The position numbers and the translations under genes are program-made. This document shows positions 1 to 6,500 of a stretch of 10,809 bases of DNA, one piece after another. How positions within the stretch are numbered: the stretch's first letter is position 1; each line of letters begins with the position of its first letter. The stretch covers positions 1 through 10,809 of the forward strand of contig JAADHG010000006.1 in the NCBI GenBank assembly GCA_013151975.1. Reading direction: 5' to 3'. The stretch comes from Chlorobiota bacterium. Its GTDB lineage: Bacteria > Bacteroidota > Bacteroidia > Flavobacteriales > Flavobacteriaceae. The notes beneath the pieces were generated by a model. The model searched no databases and was not told the DNA's origin. It saw only the letters and a program-made list of their open reading frames with translations.

Positions 1-1
1 T

Positions 2-295
2 ATTGCAAAAACACGTCAACAGTTACAAGGGTTGAGTACGATTATAATTTTAGTAATGTCTGCAATAGGAGGAAGCATGGTACCTTTATTTGTAATGCCT
101 GCAATTATGCAGAAAATTGCTGTTGTAAGTGTAAACTATTGGGGCATTCAAGGGTTTTATGACATCTTCTGGAGAAACCTGCCAATAATTGAAATAGTTC
201 CAAAAATGAGTGTTTTAGTTGGTATTGGTTTAATAATGACCATAATTTCGGTAAGACTATTTAAAAAGAATATTTTAAAACTTATTTATGCTTAG
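2..295 (+). CDS. ABC-2 type transporter permease, C-terminal fragment (5' end outside window)
   Basis: The frame is open from the left edge to a TAG at 293-295, giving 97 visible residues, so this is the 3' end of a longer gene. It begins AKTRQQLQGLST and continues with a hydrophobic segment (SAIGGSMVPLF), a short amphipathic stretch with NYWGIQGFYDIFWR, a second hydrophobic helix (VLVGIGLIMTIISVRLF) and a basic tail. That order, with a Gly-rich segment after RxQLQGLS and a final helix before a short cytoplasmic end, is typical of ABC-2 membrane permeases of the drug, lipid or Na+ export type. The substrate cannot be told from this part. A TTG at 32 could be taken for a start, but the frame is open and family-like upstream of it, so it is internal. 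The gene converges on miaE with a 10-nt gap, and I see no hairpin terminator there. Confidence 0.8.
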   Translation: MAKTRQQLQGLSTIIILVMSAIGGSMVPLFVMPAIMQKIAVVSVNYWGIQGFYDIFWRNLPIIEIVPKMSVLVGIGLIMTIISVRLFKKNILKLIYA

Positions 296-305
296 AGTAG
301 TTTTA

Positions 306-887
306 TTACCCATGCACAGTTTCACTTTTCCCTAAGTTTTTCATAATCTTAGCTTCATAATCAAGCAGTTCCTGCCATTTTGTATTCACGTCATTGAGCT
401 CGCCATATTGTCTAGCAAACCCTAAAAACATAGTGTAGTGACTGGCTTCACTTATCATGAGCTTTTTGTAAAACTTAGCCAATTGCTTGTCTTGTAATTC
501 TTCTGAGAGTAATCTGAAGCGTTCACAACTTCTCGCCTCTATTAACGCTGCATATAATAAGCGGTGCACTAATTGTGTAGTTCTACTTCCGCCTTTAGGA
601 AAGAATTTTATGAGTTGCAATACATAATCGTCTTTTCGGTCTCTGCCTAAAGTCCAACCGCGTTCCAGAATAAGATCATGTACCATTTTAAAATGACTCA
701 TTTCTTCTTTTACCAGTTCTATCATTTCTTTAACCAAATCCGTATATTCAGGAAAACTTACGATTAATGAAATAGCTGTACTTGTTGCTTTTTGTTCACA
801 AAAGGCATGGTCGGTAAGAATTTCTTCTATATTTTTTTCTACAATGTTTACCCAACGAGGATCTGTTGGTAGTTTTAAACCTAGCAT
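306..887 (-). CDS. miaE: tRNA-(ms[2]io[6]A)-hydroxylase, MiaE family
   Basis: A 193-residue diiron monooxygenase of the MiaE family. Family members hydroxylate the isopentenyl group of 2-methylthio-N6-isopentenyladenosine at tRNA position 37, using O2. The ferritin-like four-helix bundle ligands are visible: E31 (DHAFCEQKA), E62 and H65 (EEMSH), E117 (LIEARSCERF), then E147 and H150 (SEASH). This is the doubled E...ExxH pattern with all six ligands present. Length is normal for the family. It is the last gene of the dnaX operon; its ATG is only 2 nt after the stop of the preceding lipoprotein gene, so it is probably co-transcribed. Identity is firm by motif. The exact tRNA substrate in this organism is inferred from the family. 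Confidence 0.9.
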   Translation of the reverse strand: MLGLKLPTDPRWVNIVEKNIEEILTDHAFCEQKATSTAISLIVSFPEYTDLVKEMIELVKEEMSHFKMVHDLILERGWTLGRDRKDDYVLQLIKFFPKGGSRTTQLVHRLLYAALIEARSCERFRLLSEELQDKQLAKFYKKLMISEASHYTMFLGFARQYGELNDVNTKWQELLDYEAKIMKNLGKSETVHG

Positions 888-889
888 AA

Positions 890-1450
890 TTAAAAGATAA
901 CAAATTCATTAATAACTTTAAAGGTACCATCTTCATAAACGACTAATGAGTAGCGATACAATCTGTCTTTTGCTTCTGGATAGTAATCAAAATTAAATGT
1001 CAAACTATTACTTGAGTTTGTATTTATAAGTTCAAAGTCTAATAAAATAACATCATTTAAAATACTGTATTTAGAAAAGTCGTGTTGTACAAAAAAATCT
1101 TTATCAATTAACTTAGAAAATATTTCAACTCCATTTTTACTTACAGTCAGTTCTACATTAAACTCTCTATAATAATTTTTGAAATGTATAGAGTCTTTTT
1201 TAAATTCTCTGAGAATATTTTTTTCCATATCGGAATAAAATTTTGATCTAATTCTAAAACCATTACTTAGAATAGTATCAGTAATAACTTCAGTATATAC
1301 TTTTGGGAAGTACTCTATCTTTTCAAAAAAAGATTTAGAGAGGTTACTGTCTTCAATTTTTTCTTGATGTGCTTGATTAACCCTGTGTTTACCATCACAA
1401 CTAGTAAAACACAATATTAGAATGATTAATATAATTGAGAAGTACTTCAT
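890..1450 (-). CDS. small predicted lipoprotein, function unknown
   Basis: A 186-residue protein with a clear lipoprotein signal: a Lys after Met, a hydrophobic core (about residues 4-14) and a lipobox FTSC with the lipidated Cys at 18, followed by a charged linker (DGKHRVNQ). It should be anchored in the inner or outer membrane facing the periplasm. The mature part is rich in aromatic and beta-prone residues and has no catalytic motif I can name. It vaguely recalls the Bacteroidota DUF4738 lipoproteins (the DTILSNGF-type segment near residue 60), but this is from memory and uncertain. Its ATG overlaps the dnaX stop by one base (TAATG), so translation is probably coupled to dnaX. miaE follows 2 nt downstream. 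A lipoprotein between a replication gene and a tRNA-modification gene gives no functional hint. Confidence 0.75.
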   Translation of the reverse strand: MKYFSIILIILILCFTSCDGKHRVNQAHQEKIEDSNLSKSFFEKIEYFPKVYTEVITDTILSNGFRIRSKFYSDMEKNILREFKKDSIHFKNYYREFNVELTVSKNGVEIFSKLIDKDFFVQHDFSKYSILNDVILLDFELINTNSSNSLTFNFDYYPEAKDRLYRYSLVVYEDGTFKVINEFVIF

Positions 1451-3210
1451 TAAATATCTAAATCAAAGGTTTGTCTTAATAAATCAATATTGGGGTTCTT
1501 CTCTTTTAGCTTTTCAAATTTTTCCATATCGGTATATGCATACTTTTTTTCTAGCTCATCATTTACGGTAATGGATAAATTGATATCAAAATTTTGAAGT
1601 TTTTGTCTTAAAAACCCCAGTAAATCATATTGTTGTCGCTCTACTTCAACCTTATTGGTCTCATTTGGGAATTCTAACTTGATAGTAGTTTCACTTAGCT
1701 TTGGAGTATCTATACTTAAAATAGAGCTTAGATTGTACTTCCCTTGGTCTTCAATCTTTTTTACATAGGCGTTCCAAACAGTTTGCATTTGTGCTTCTGT
1801 AAAAGATTCTTTTGGTAAGTCGTCGTCTTCAAGAATCACATCCATTTGTTTAATAAGATGCTCCTTTTTTTTCTTTATACTACTTAATGATAAACCGGAA
1901 GTACTTTTGCTTTGCCTATTTAATATAATTTTTGGGCGTTCTGCAACTATCTTTTCAGCTACTTCTGTTTGCGAAACTTGTACTACTGAATTTTCGACCT
2001 CAATATTAGAAGTGATTGGTTCTTCTACAAAATCTTCATCGGTTACAACAACTACATTTTCTTGAGGCAGGTTTACCTTTATGTGAGGAATTCCCTTAGT
2101 CTTGAAATACGATGCAGGAATTATAAAATGCTTACCGTTCTTTTTTTTTTCTCCATCAAAAGTGATAGAGGCAAGTTGCATAAGGCATAATTCAACAAGT
2201 AAACGTTGATTTCGGCTTGTTTTATATTTTAAATCACAGTCGTTGGCAAGCTCTATACCTTTAAATAAAAATTCTTGAGTTGTTTTTTGTGATTGTTCTA
2301 AATATTTTGCCTTGGTTTGTTCACCTACTTCTAGCAAAGCGATAGTTTCTGGTGTTTTACAAACAAGCAAGTCTCTAAAATGTGATGCTAAACCAGCAAT
2401 AAAATGATGACCATCAAAACCTTTTGATAATGTGTCATTGAATTGTAACAGTAATTCGGGAATATTATTTTCTAATATTAAGTCTGTACTTGTAAAATAG
2501 GTATCATAATCAAGTACATTTAGGTTTTCTGTAACTGCTTGTCTCGTTAAATTTTTACCAGTAAAGCTAACAACGCGATCAAATATTGATAACGCATCTC
2601 GCATGGCTCCATCAGCTTTTTGAGCTATAATATGAAGCGCATCATCCTCAGCATTCACTTCTTGTTGCTCTGCTATATACTTTAAGTATTCCTTTGTGTC
2701 TTTAACTGTAATTCTTTTAAAATCAAATATTTGGCAACGAGATAATATAGTTGGAATGATTTTGTGTTTCTCTGTGGTAGCTAAAATAAAAATACAATGT
2801 TTTGGGGGCTCTTCTAAGGTCTTTAAAAAGGCATTAAAGGCAGCTTGTGAAAGCATATGTACTTCATCAATAATATACACTTTATATTTACCTACTTGAG
2901 GAGGGATACGAACTTGATCCGTAAGATTTCTAATATCATCAACCGAGTTATTTGAAGCGGCATCCAATTCAAAAATATTAAATGCGTAATCTTCATCTTT
3001 AGTCTCCTCACCATTTTGATTAATCATTTTTGCTAGAATACGAGCACAGGTTGTTTTACCAACACCACGTGGTCCTGTAAACAATAAAGCTTGCGCTAAA
3101 TGATTGTGTTCAATGGCATTTAATAGCGTATTGGTAATAGCTTGCTGCCCTACAACATCCTTAAAGGTTTGTGGTCTGTATTTACGAGCTGATACAATAA
3201 AGTGTTCCAT
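1450..3210 (-). CDS. dnaX: DNA polymerase III subunits gamma/tau (clamp loader ATPase)
   Basis: A 586-residue DnaX, the AAA+ ATPase of the clamp loader that places the sliding clamp on primed DNA and, as tau, ties polymerase to helicase. Visible are the N-terminal YRPQTFKDVVGQ motif, Walker A GPRGVGKT (46-53), Walker B VYIIDEVH (111-118), the sensor 1 region LATTEKHK (about 143-150), the SRC motif with the trans-acting arginine finger (157-159), and sensor 2 AMRDALS (about 202-208). The helical collar runs to about residue 350. A low-complexity acidic and Lys-rich linker follows, then a C-terminal tau-like domain (about 465-586). The segment between helix ARILAK and LDAASNN, which in E. coli carries four zinc-binding Cys, has no Cys here. 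Two A-rich Lys tracts (codons 354-357 and 446-449) are possible frameshift sites. The gene heads an operon with the lipoprotein gene and miaE; a TAnnTTTG element lies upstream. Confidence 0.95.
   Translation of the reverse strand: MEHFIVSARKYRPQTFKDVVGQQAITNTLLNAIEHNHLAQALLFTGPRGVGKTTCARILAKMINQNGEETKDEDYAFNIFELDAASNNSVDDIRNLTDQVRIPPQVGKYKVYIIDEVHMLSQAAFNAFLKTLEEPPKHCIFILATTEKHKIIPTILSRCQIFDFKRITVKDTKEYLKYIAEQQEVNAEDDALHIIAQKADGAMRDALSIFDRVVSFTGKNLTRQAVTENLNVLDYDTYFTSTDLILENNIPELLLQFNDTLSKGFDGHHFIAGLASHFRDLLVCKTPETIALLEVGEQTKAKYLEQSQKTTQEFLFKGIELANDCDLKYKTSRNQRLLVELCLMQLASITFDGEKKKNGKHFIIPASYFKTKGIPHIKVNLPQENVVVVTDEDFVEEPITSNIEVENSVVQVSQTEVAEKIVAERPKIILNRQSKSTSGLSLSSIKKKKEHLIKQMDVILEDDDLPKESFTEAQMQTVWNAYVKKIEDQGKYNLSSILSIDTPKLSETTIKLEFPNETNKVEVERQQYDLLGFLRQKLQNFDINLSITVNDELEKKYAYTDMEKFEKLKEKNPNIDLLRQTFDLDI
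1864..1872 (-). other. A8G tract with A-AAA-AAG slippery heptamer in dnaX (candidate frameshift site 2)
   Basis: Codons 446-449 are AAG AAA AAA AAG, so the in-phase heptamer A-AAA-AAG sits at 1870-1864. A -1 shift reads GGA GCA TCT TAT then TAA at 1852-1850, giving a 453-residue product that keeps the ATPase, the collar and part of the linker but loses the C-terminal tau-like domain. That length is close to the gamma forms of E. coli and Thermus. I see no clear stimulatory hairpin. This site and the A10 tract are alternatives; neither is proven. Confidence 0.35.
2140..2151 (-). other. A10 tract with A-AAA-AAG slippery heptamer in dnaX (candidate frameshift site 1)
   Basis: On the coding strand, G at 2151 is followed by ten A (2150-2141) and a G (2140), read as GAA AAA AAA AAG (E354-K357). 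The heptamer A-AAA-AAG at 2146-2140 is in the same phase as the E. coli dnaX slippery site. A -1 shift reads GAA CGG then TAA at 2134-2132, giving a 359-residue product that ends just after the helical collar. Loss of one A also terminates soon, at a TAA about seven codons on. A weak AATTCC/GGAATT inverted repeat (2122-2117 with 2094-2089) lies downstream. Function is inferred; AT-rich coding DNA can produce such tracts by chance. Confidence 0.4.
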
Positions 3211-3228
3211 TGAAAAAACTTAGAATAG

Positions 3229-3236
3229 CAAAGTTA
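3229..3236 (-). promoter_or_regulatory. Bacteroidota-type -7 promoter element for dnaX operon
   Basis: On the - strand the sequence is TAACTTTG, an exact match to TAnnTTTG, the -7 element read by the Bacteroidota primary sigma factor. It lies 18 nt before the dnaX ATG, implying a leader of roughly 10-14 nt. No convincing TTG element is seen at the -33 distance. Confidence 0.55.
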
Positions 3237-3300
3237 AAAAATCAACGTAAAATTAAGAATTAAGAGGTATAAAATTAAAATGACTTATTAACAATTTGTG

Positions 3301-3308
3301 TATTTTTG
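3301..3308 (+). promoter_or_regulatory. Bacteroidota-type -7 promoter element for rnpB
   Basis: TATTTTTG matches TAnnTTTG exactly and ends 4 nt before the 5' strand of the rnpB P1 helix. This is the spacing expected if transcription starts at about 3313-3315. No exact TTG is present at -33. This agreement with an RNA whose 5' end can be judged independently makes it the best-supported promoter in the window. Confidence 0.7.
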
Positions 3309-3312
3309 CACA

Positions 3313-3614
3313 TAAGTAAATTGCCTTATCGCTGTTCAATTTATTGAATGGAGGAAAGTCCGAACACCATAGTGCAACATAGTGGTTAACAGCCACCAGT
3401 CGTGAGATTAGGAAAAGTGCAACAGAAAGAATGTACAGGTAATGCTGTAGTGAAATCAGGTAAACTCTATGTGGTGCAATGTCATGTAAACCAACGTTTG
3501 AGAGTTGCACGCTCGATGTTGGAGGGTAGGCAGCTAAAGTGAATTGGCAACAACTCACTCAGATAAATGATAGGGACTCTTTTGAGTACAGAATTCGGCT
3601 TATAGATTTACTTA
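3313..3614 (+). ncRNA. rnpB: RNase P RNA (bacterial class A type)
   Basis: This is the catalytic RNA of RNase P, which trims the 5' leader from precursor tRNAs. The hallmark GAGGAAAGTCCGAACACC block (5' strand of P4 and neighbours) is at about 3350-3367. The conserved ACAGAAA block is at about 3421-3428, AGATAAATGAT at about 3560-3570, and the 3' P4 strand in CAGAATTCGGCTTATAG at about 3590-3606. The ends are set by a perfect 9-bp P1 helix: TAAGTAAAT at 3313-3321 pairs with ATTTACTTA at 3606-3614. At about 300 nt it is on the short side for class A RNAs. The strand is fixed by these blocks; the 101-codon reading frame on the opposite strand (3558-3253) is a shadow. It is divergent from dnaX and ends at a strong hairpin. 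Confidence 0.93.
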
Positions 3615-3619
3615 CATAA

Positions 3620-3650
3620 AATAAGTGCGGCATTTATTGCCGCACTTATT
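3620..3650. terminator. Strong hairpin terminator shared by rnpB and a convergent lipoprotein gene
   Basis: A perfect 13-bp inverted repeat: 3620-3632 pairs with 3638-3650 around a 5-nt TTTAT loop, with a GC-rich core (GTGCGGCA/TGCCGCAC). It starts 5 nt after the rnpB P1 helix and lies 24 nt beyond the stop of the convergent lipoprotein gene. The T-rich flank is clearer on the - strand (TTATTTTATG) than on the + strand (TTATTATTAA), so it probably works in both directions. Confidence 0.85.
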
Positions 3651-3674
3651 ATTAATGTTGGTAAGTTAGATTAA

Positions 3675-4184
3675 TTATTCTCCTTCTGAATCATCAGATT
3701 CTATTTTGGCAGCAACTTTCTGCATTTCTAGATAGATAGGTAAATTATCCCAAAACCCTTCATATCTCACAATTTTACCGTCTTTAAATTGGAACGAGAG
3801 GTGAAGAGGTAATGTAATTTCTGTATCACTTCCTTTAACTTTTCCAACCCAAGTTGGCCATGTGTTTACCCAAGTACTACCGCTTTTTGTAATAACCATT
3901 TCTGGATAGATTGAATCTTTAAAAGTGAACATGGCAAAATCCGCTCTACTTTTTTTGTTAGCAGCAGTCATTTCATCTGGAGATATAGCTTTTGAAGAGT
4001 TTACAAAAACTTTTGCGGTGTCATTATAAAATGTTCTTGCTTCATCATAATTCCCTTCTTCCACAAGTTGGTATAATTGTTTAACAGTATCAATTTCTGC
4101 CGATTCATCAAAATACCTTTGTTCAGTTTGCTTGCATGAAGCAAAGAGGATTACTGTTAACCCTAATAAGATTAGTTTTTTCAT
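3675..4184 (-). CDS. predicted lipoprotein with NTF2/SnoaL-like fold
   Basis: A 169-residue protein with a lipoprotein signal: MKK, a hydrophobic core, and lipobox FASC with Cys at 17. After a short linker, the mature part has the layout of NTF2-like (SnoaL-like) domains: an N-terminal helix pair (IDTVKQLYQLVEEGNYDEARTFY), a segment with the typical phrase 'tahlevfvNss' (AKVFVNSSKAISPDE), then an antiparallel sheet ending LPLHLSFQFKDGKIVRYEGFWD. Domains of this fold bind small ligands or act as cyclases and isomerases; no catalytic pair can be assigned, so the function is unknown. It stands alone: rnpB converges on its 3' end and a 186-nt gap lies upstream. I found no exact TAnnTTTG element in that gap. 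Confidence 0.8.
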   Translation of the reverse strand: MKKLILLGLTVILFASCKQTEQRYFDESAEIDTVKQLYQLVEEGNYDEARTFYNDTAKVFVNSSKAISPDEMTAANKKSRADFAMFTFKDSIYPEMVITKSGSTWVNTWPTWVGKVKGSDTEITLPLHLSFQFKDGKIVRYEGFWDNLPIYLEMQKVAAKIESDDSEGE

Positions 4185-4299
4185 TTTTTATTGTTTTAAT
4201 GTTGATTAATATTCATTTTAATTTATACCATAGAGCATGTTAAAATAAATCTAGAGCAGAAACAAAAAATAAATAAGTAGAAAATCAAAATAGAGAGAG

Positions 4300-4320
4300 A
4301 GGACTCTTAGAGAGAGTTCT
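4300..4320. repeat. Small hairpin in the gap upstream of the NTF2-like lipoprotein gene
   Basis: In the 186-nt gap (4185-4370), an AGAGAG-rich patch (4292-4320) contains an 8-bp stem: 4300-4307 with 4313-4320, one G-T pair, loop TAGAG. It also reads as an imperfect direct repeat of AGAGAGAG followed by CTCTT or TTCT. It could be a second terminator for the rsmD operon or a leader structure. The rest of the gap is plain A/T-rich sequence. Confidence 0.3.
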
Positions 4321-4329
4321 AAAATACTG

Positions 4330-4357
4330 AAAAAAAGGGAATTATAAAAATATAATT
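4330..4357 (-). terminator. Possible weak intrinsic terminator after rsmD
   Basis: Reading the - strand after the rsmD stop, a 7-bp all-A/T stem (AATTATA at 4357-4351 with TATAATT at 4346-4340, loop TTTT) is followed by CCC and a run of seven T (4336-4330). The U tract supports termination, but the stem has no G-C pairs, so it is weak. Confidence 0.35.
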
Positions 4358-4370
4358 GATTTATAATATG

Positions 4371-4910
4371 TTACTGAAGTTCAAAAAAACTAAACATATT
4401 CCCACCGTAGCTTTTGGAGTAGCTAAAATTTTCAAGGTTGGATAAATTTGTATGCTTAGAATGTTCAATTATCAATACACCATTTGCTTCTAGTAAATCA
4501 TTTGAAAATACAAGATTTGGCACCATTGCAAATTGGTTTTCAGTAAACGCATAAGGTGGATCAGCAAAAATTATTGTTGAAGCTAACTTTGTATGCTCTA
4601 AAAATTTGAATACATCACTTTTAATAGTTTTAATAGACATTTCGAATGCACTTGCAGTTTGATTAATAAATTTTATACAGCCAAAATCTATATCTACACA
4701 AGTAATTTGGGTAGTGCCTCTTGATGCAAATTCATAACTTATATTTCCTGTTCCAGCAAAAAGATCAAGCACCTTGATATCATCAAAATAATAACGGTTA
4801 TTAATGATGTTAAATAAGGCTTCTTTTGCCATATCTGTAGTGGGGCGCACAGGTAATTTCTTTGGTGCATTTATACGTCTACCCTTGTATGTGCCAGATA
4901 TAATTCGCAT
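4371..4910 (-). CDS. rsmD: 16S rRNA (guanine(966)-N(2))-methyltransferase RsmD
   Basis: A 179-residue class I SAM-dependent methyltransferase. RsmD modifies G966 of 16S rRNA during 30S assembly. The N-terminal signature MRIISGTYKGRRI with RPTTDMAKEALFNI (to residue 35) is diagnostic for the family. The SAM-binding motif I is VLDLFAGTG (47-55), an acidic residue after strand 2 is in CVDID (71-75), and the catalytic motif IV is DPPY (117-120), the N-methyltransferase type. Length is normal. The ATG overlaps the stop of the upstream DUF3822 gene by one base (TAATG), so translation is probably coupled. It is the last gene of its operon. Confidence 0.93.
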   Translation of the reverse strand: MRIISGTYKGRRINAPKKLPVRPTTDMAKEALFNIINNRYYFDDIKVLDLFAGTGNISYEFASRGTTQITCVDIDFGCIKFINQTASAFEMSIKTIKSDVFKFLEHTKLASTIIFADPPYAFTENQFAMVPNLVFSNDLLEANGVLIIEHSKHTNLSNLENFSYSKSYGGNMFSFFELQ

Positions 4911-5752
4911 TAAAAGCTATTTATCAATATGAAATCTCGTTTAAAATCAGGTGTAATTGTACCGCTAATTTTTCTGTTGATTGGGATATCTAAAACAGAA
5001 ACGTTTCTAATATATTTATAAGCTATATTGTATAAGTCGTCTTTCTTAGCGATTTGCCCCAAAAGTACTAATGGAAATTCTTCAGGATTAAGTTGTAGTT
5101 GTTCGGCAGTAAATAAAATATAGTATATAAAATCTTCCTTTGTTAAATAATCAAAAGTATTATACAGCTTTAGCTTATTGTTTTCTAAAATAATAATTTC
5201 AAAATGATTATACGATACATGAACATACATTTTTGTAGAAACAGCATTTTTTTCTAAAACTAAAATATTTTCTATGATAATAGTAGAGAAATGTTTGAAC
5301 TCAAAAGTTCCAAAACGTTCATATAAATAGTTGTTTATATTTACATAGGGCACATAAACGTTAGCACTATCATTTGCTAAAATTTCGTCGTAAGTAATAA
5401 AATCGGTTCTTAGAATTTTCGAGTTGAATTTTAAATAATCTGCTAAATAATCTTCATTCAACAATGGTTTAGGTACAAGTGCAGACAATTCATTGTCATG
5501 AATCACTCTTACGGTGTTAAAATTTTGTTGCAAAAAAGACTCTGTATTGAAGTAATGTACAATTCTATCTAGTACAACACTTGGGTTTAGCTTTTTTTCA
5601 AATACAACATGTTTGTAAAAAATAAATGTATTTGTAGCGGTATTTAAAACACAAAAAGAAAGTCCACTCAAGCTTACCTGAATGGACAATTCTATATATT
5701 CGGATTGGTCTATATTATTGTTCTTTTGATAAATTTTTCGGCCAGTTTCCAT
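4910..5752 (-). CDS. DUF3822 family protein
   Basis: A 280-residue protein typical of Bacteroidota, recognised by the YIELSIQVSLSGLSFCVL block near residues 19-36, by the late phrase VLLGQIAKKDDLYNIAYKYIRNV, and by its position directly before rsmD, where DUF3822 genes usually sit. The alternation of short strands and helices recalls an actin/PilM-like (ASKHA) fold, but I see no intact phosphate-binding motif. The biochemical role is unknown. The ATG at 5752 is the only reasonable start before the conserved block. It overlaps the end of the preceding small ORF by 38 nt, which is long for this compact operon. Confidence 0.8.
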   Translation of the reverse strand: METGRKIYQKNNNIDQSEYIELSIQVSLSGLSFCVLNTATNTFIFYKHVVFEKKLNPSVVLDRIVHYFNTESFLQQNFNTVRVIHDNELSALVPKPLLNEDYLADYLKFNSKILRTDFITYDEILANDSANVYVPYVNINNYLYERFGTFEFKHFSTIIIENILVLEKNAVSTKMYVHVSYNHFEIIILENNKLKLYNTFDYLTKEDFIYYILFTAEQLQLNPEEFPLVLLGQIAKKDDLYNIAYKYIRNVSVLDIPINRKISGTITPDFKRDFILINSF

Positions 5753-5978
5753 TTGTTTTTACTTCTTCCATTGATCCAACTCTAAGAGCATCCCCATTTA
5801 CACCATCAACTGAAATTACTTGATTTTCTTTTGCAACTAAGTTTTTATCTTGGTCATATAATATAACAGACTTTAGTGCTTTAGCTTCAAAAACTGGAAT
5901 TTGCATATCGTTTTGTTCTAAAAACCCTGCTTTCAATTCAAATTTAGCTCCTGGTTGTCCAACAGGTAAGTTCATCAT
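5715..5978 (-). CDS. Hypothetical protein, probable C-terminal half of a split gene
   Basis: An 87-residue frame starting MMNLPVGQPGAKFELKAG and ending NGNWPKNLSKEQ. It has no signal peptide and no membrane segment. Its start codon overlaps the stop of the upstream membrane protein gene as ATGA. The frame stays open upstream of this ATG and reads VTRYKTMMNLP before a TAG at 5999-5997. From memory, homologues in other flavobacteria are single proteins of about 230-250 residues in which an RYK-x-MMNVP segment joins the two parts and the C-terminus reads VGSxxEVxTNGNWP. So this is probably the C-terminal half of one protein, separated here by a -1 frame change, or else a re-initiated second cistron. 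The function is unknown in either case. Confidence 0.6.
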   Translation of the reverse strand: MMNLPVGQPGAKFELKAGFLEQNDMQIPVFEAKALKSVILYDQDKNLVAKENQVISVDGVNGDALRVGSMEEVKTNGNWPKNLSKEQ

Positions 5979-6466
5979 GGTTTTATATCTAGTGACCTAG
6001 CTTGAAATCTACCAAACAAAGAATCTTTCACAGGAACAAAACCTAAGGTATCAACGATTACTATATCCTTAAACATTTCAATACCACCCATACGACGAGT
6101 TTGTTCTTTGTCTAAAATGGTAGAATCACGACGTTGGGTAATTGTAAACTGTGCAGTATCTAGAAACTTAACTAAGTTATCCCAATTACCTTCAAATCTT
6201 CCTGTTACTGATCTGTGTGCTAACTCACAATCTCTAATATCCTTTAGAGATTCAATAACAACTAAATAGCGTTTTTCTTTGAGTTGATTAAATTTAATTT
6301 CGCCATAAACAGACATAAATGTAGCATAACCAAAATAGGCAATTAAGATCCAAAGTATAACTTTAACTGCAGGTTTTGCTTTAGTTGGTAAATATTTATC
6401 GATTACCCAAACGATTCCAATTGTGAGAGCAATTACAACTATAGTTGCAATAATTAATTTTAACAT
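5975..6466 (-). CDS. Hypothetical membrane-anchored protein, probable N-terminal half of a split gene
   Basis: A 163-residue protein with two predicted membrane helices (about 3-22 and 33-51), then a soluble region with a conserved-looking block of the form KEKRYxVVIxxLKDIRDxELAHxxVTGxF (about residues 63-91), followed by FDTAQ-like and QRRDST segments and IVIVDTLGFVPVKDSLFG. The block is familiar from uncharacterised Bacteroidota proteins. The ending GRFQARSLDIKP looks like out-of-frame sequence: the neighbouring frame at the same place reads TRYKTMMNLP and continues into the next ORF. The gene heads the operon leading to rsmD and has a TAnnTTTG element 34 nt upstream. The role is unknown. 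Confidence 0.65.
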   Translation of the reverse strand: MLKLIIATIVVIALTIGIVWVIDKYLPTKAKPAVKVILWILIAYFGYATFMSVYGEIKFNQLKEKRYLVVIESLKDIRDCELAHRSVTGRFEGNWDNLVKFLDTAQFTITQRRDSTILDKEQTRRMGGIEMFKDIVIVDTLGFVPVKDSLFGRFQARSLDIKP

Positions 6467-6500
6467 AGTGGTTTTATTAAATTTTAAAAATGGACTAACG

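Noticed and set aside
2696..2899. 67-codon open frame on the + strand
   Set aside because: It lies opposite the ATPase core of dnaX, with no family resemblance or promoter.
3253..3558. 101-codon open frame on the - strand
   Set aside because: It is antisense to the conserved RNase P RNA, whose sequence blocks and P1 helix explain the conservation and strand.
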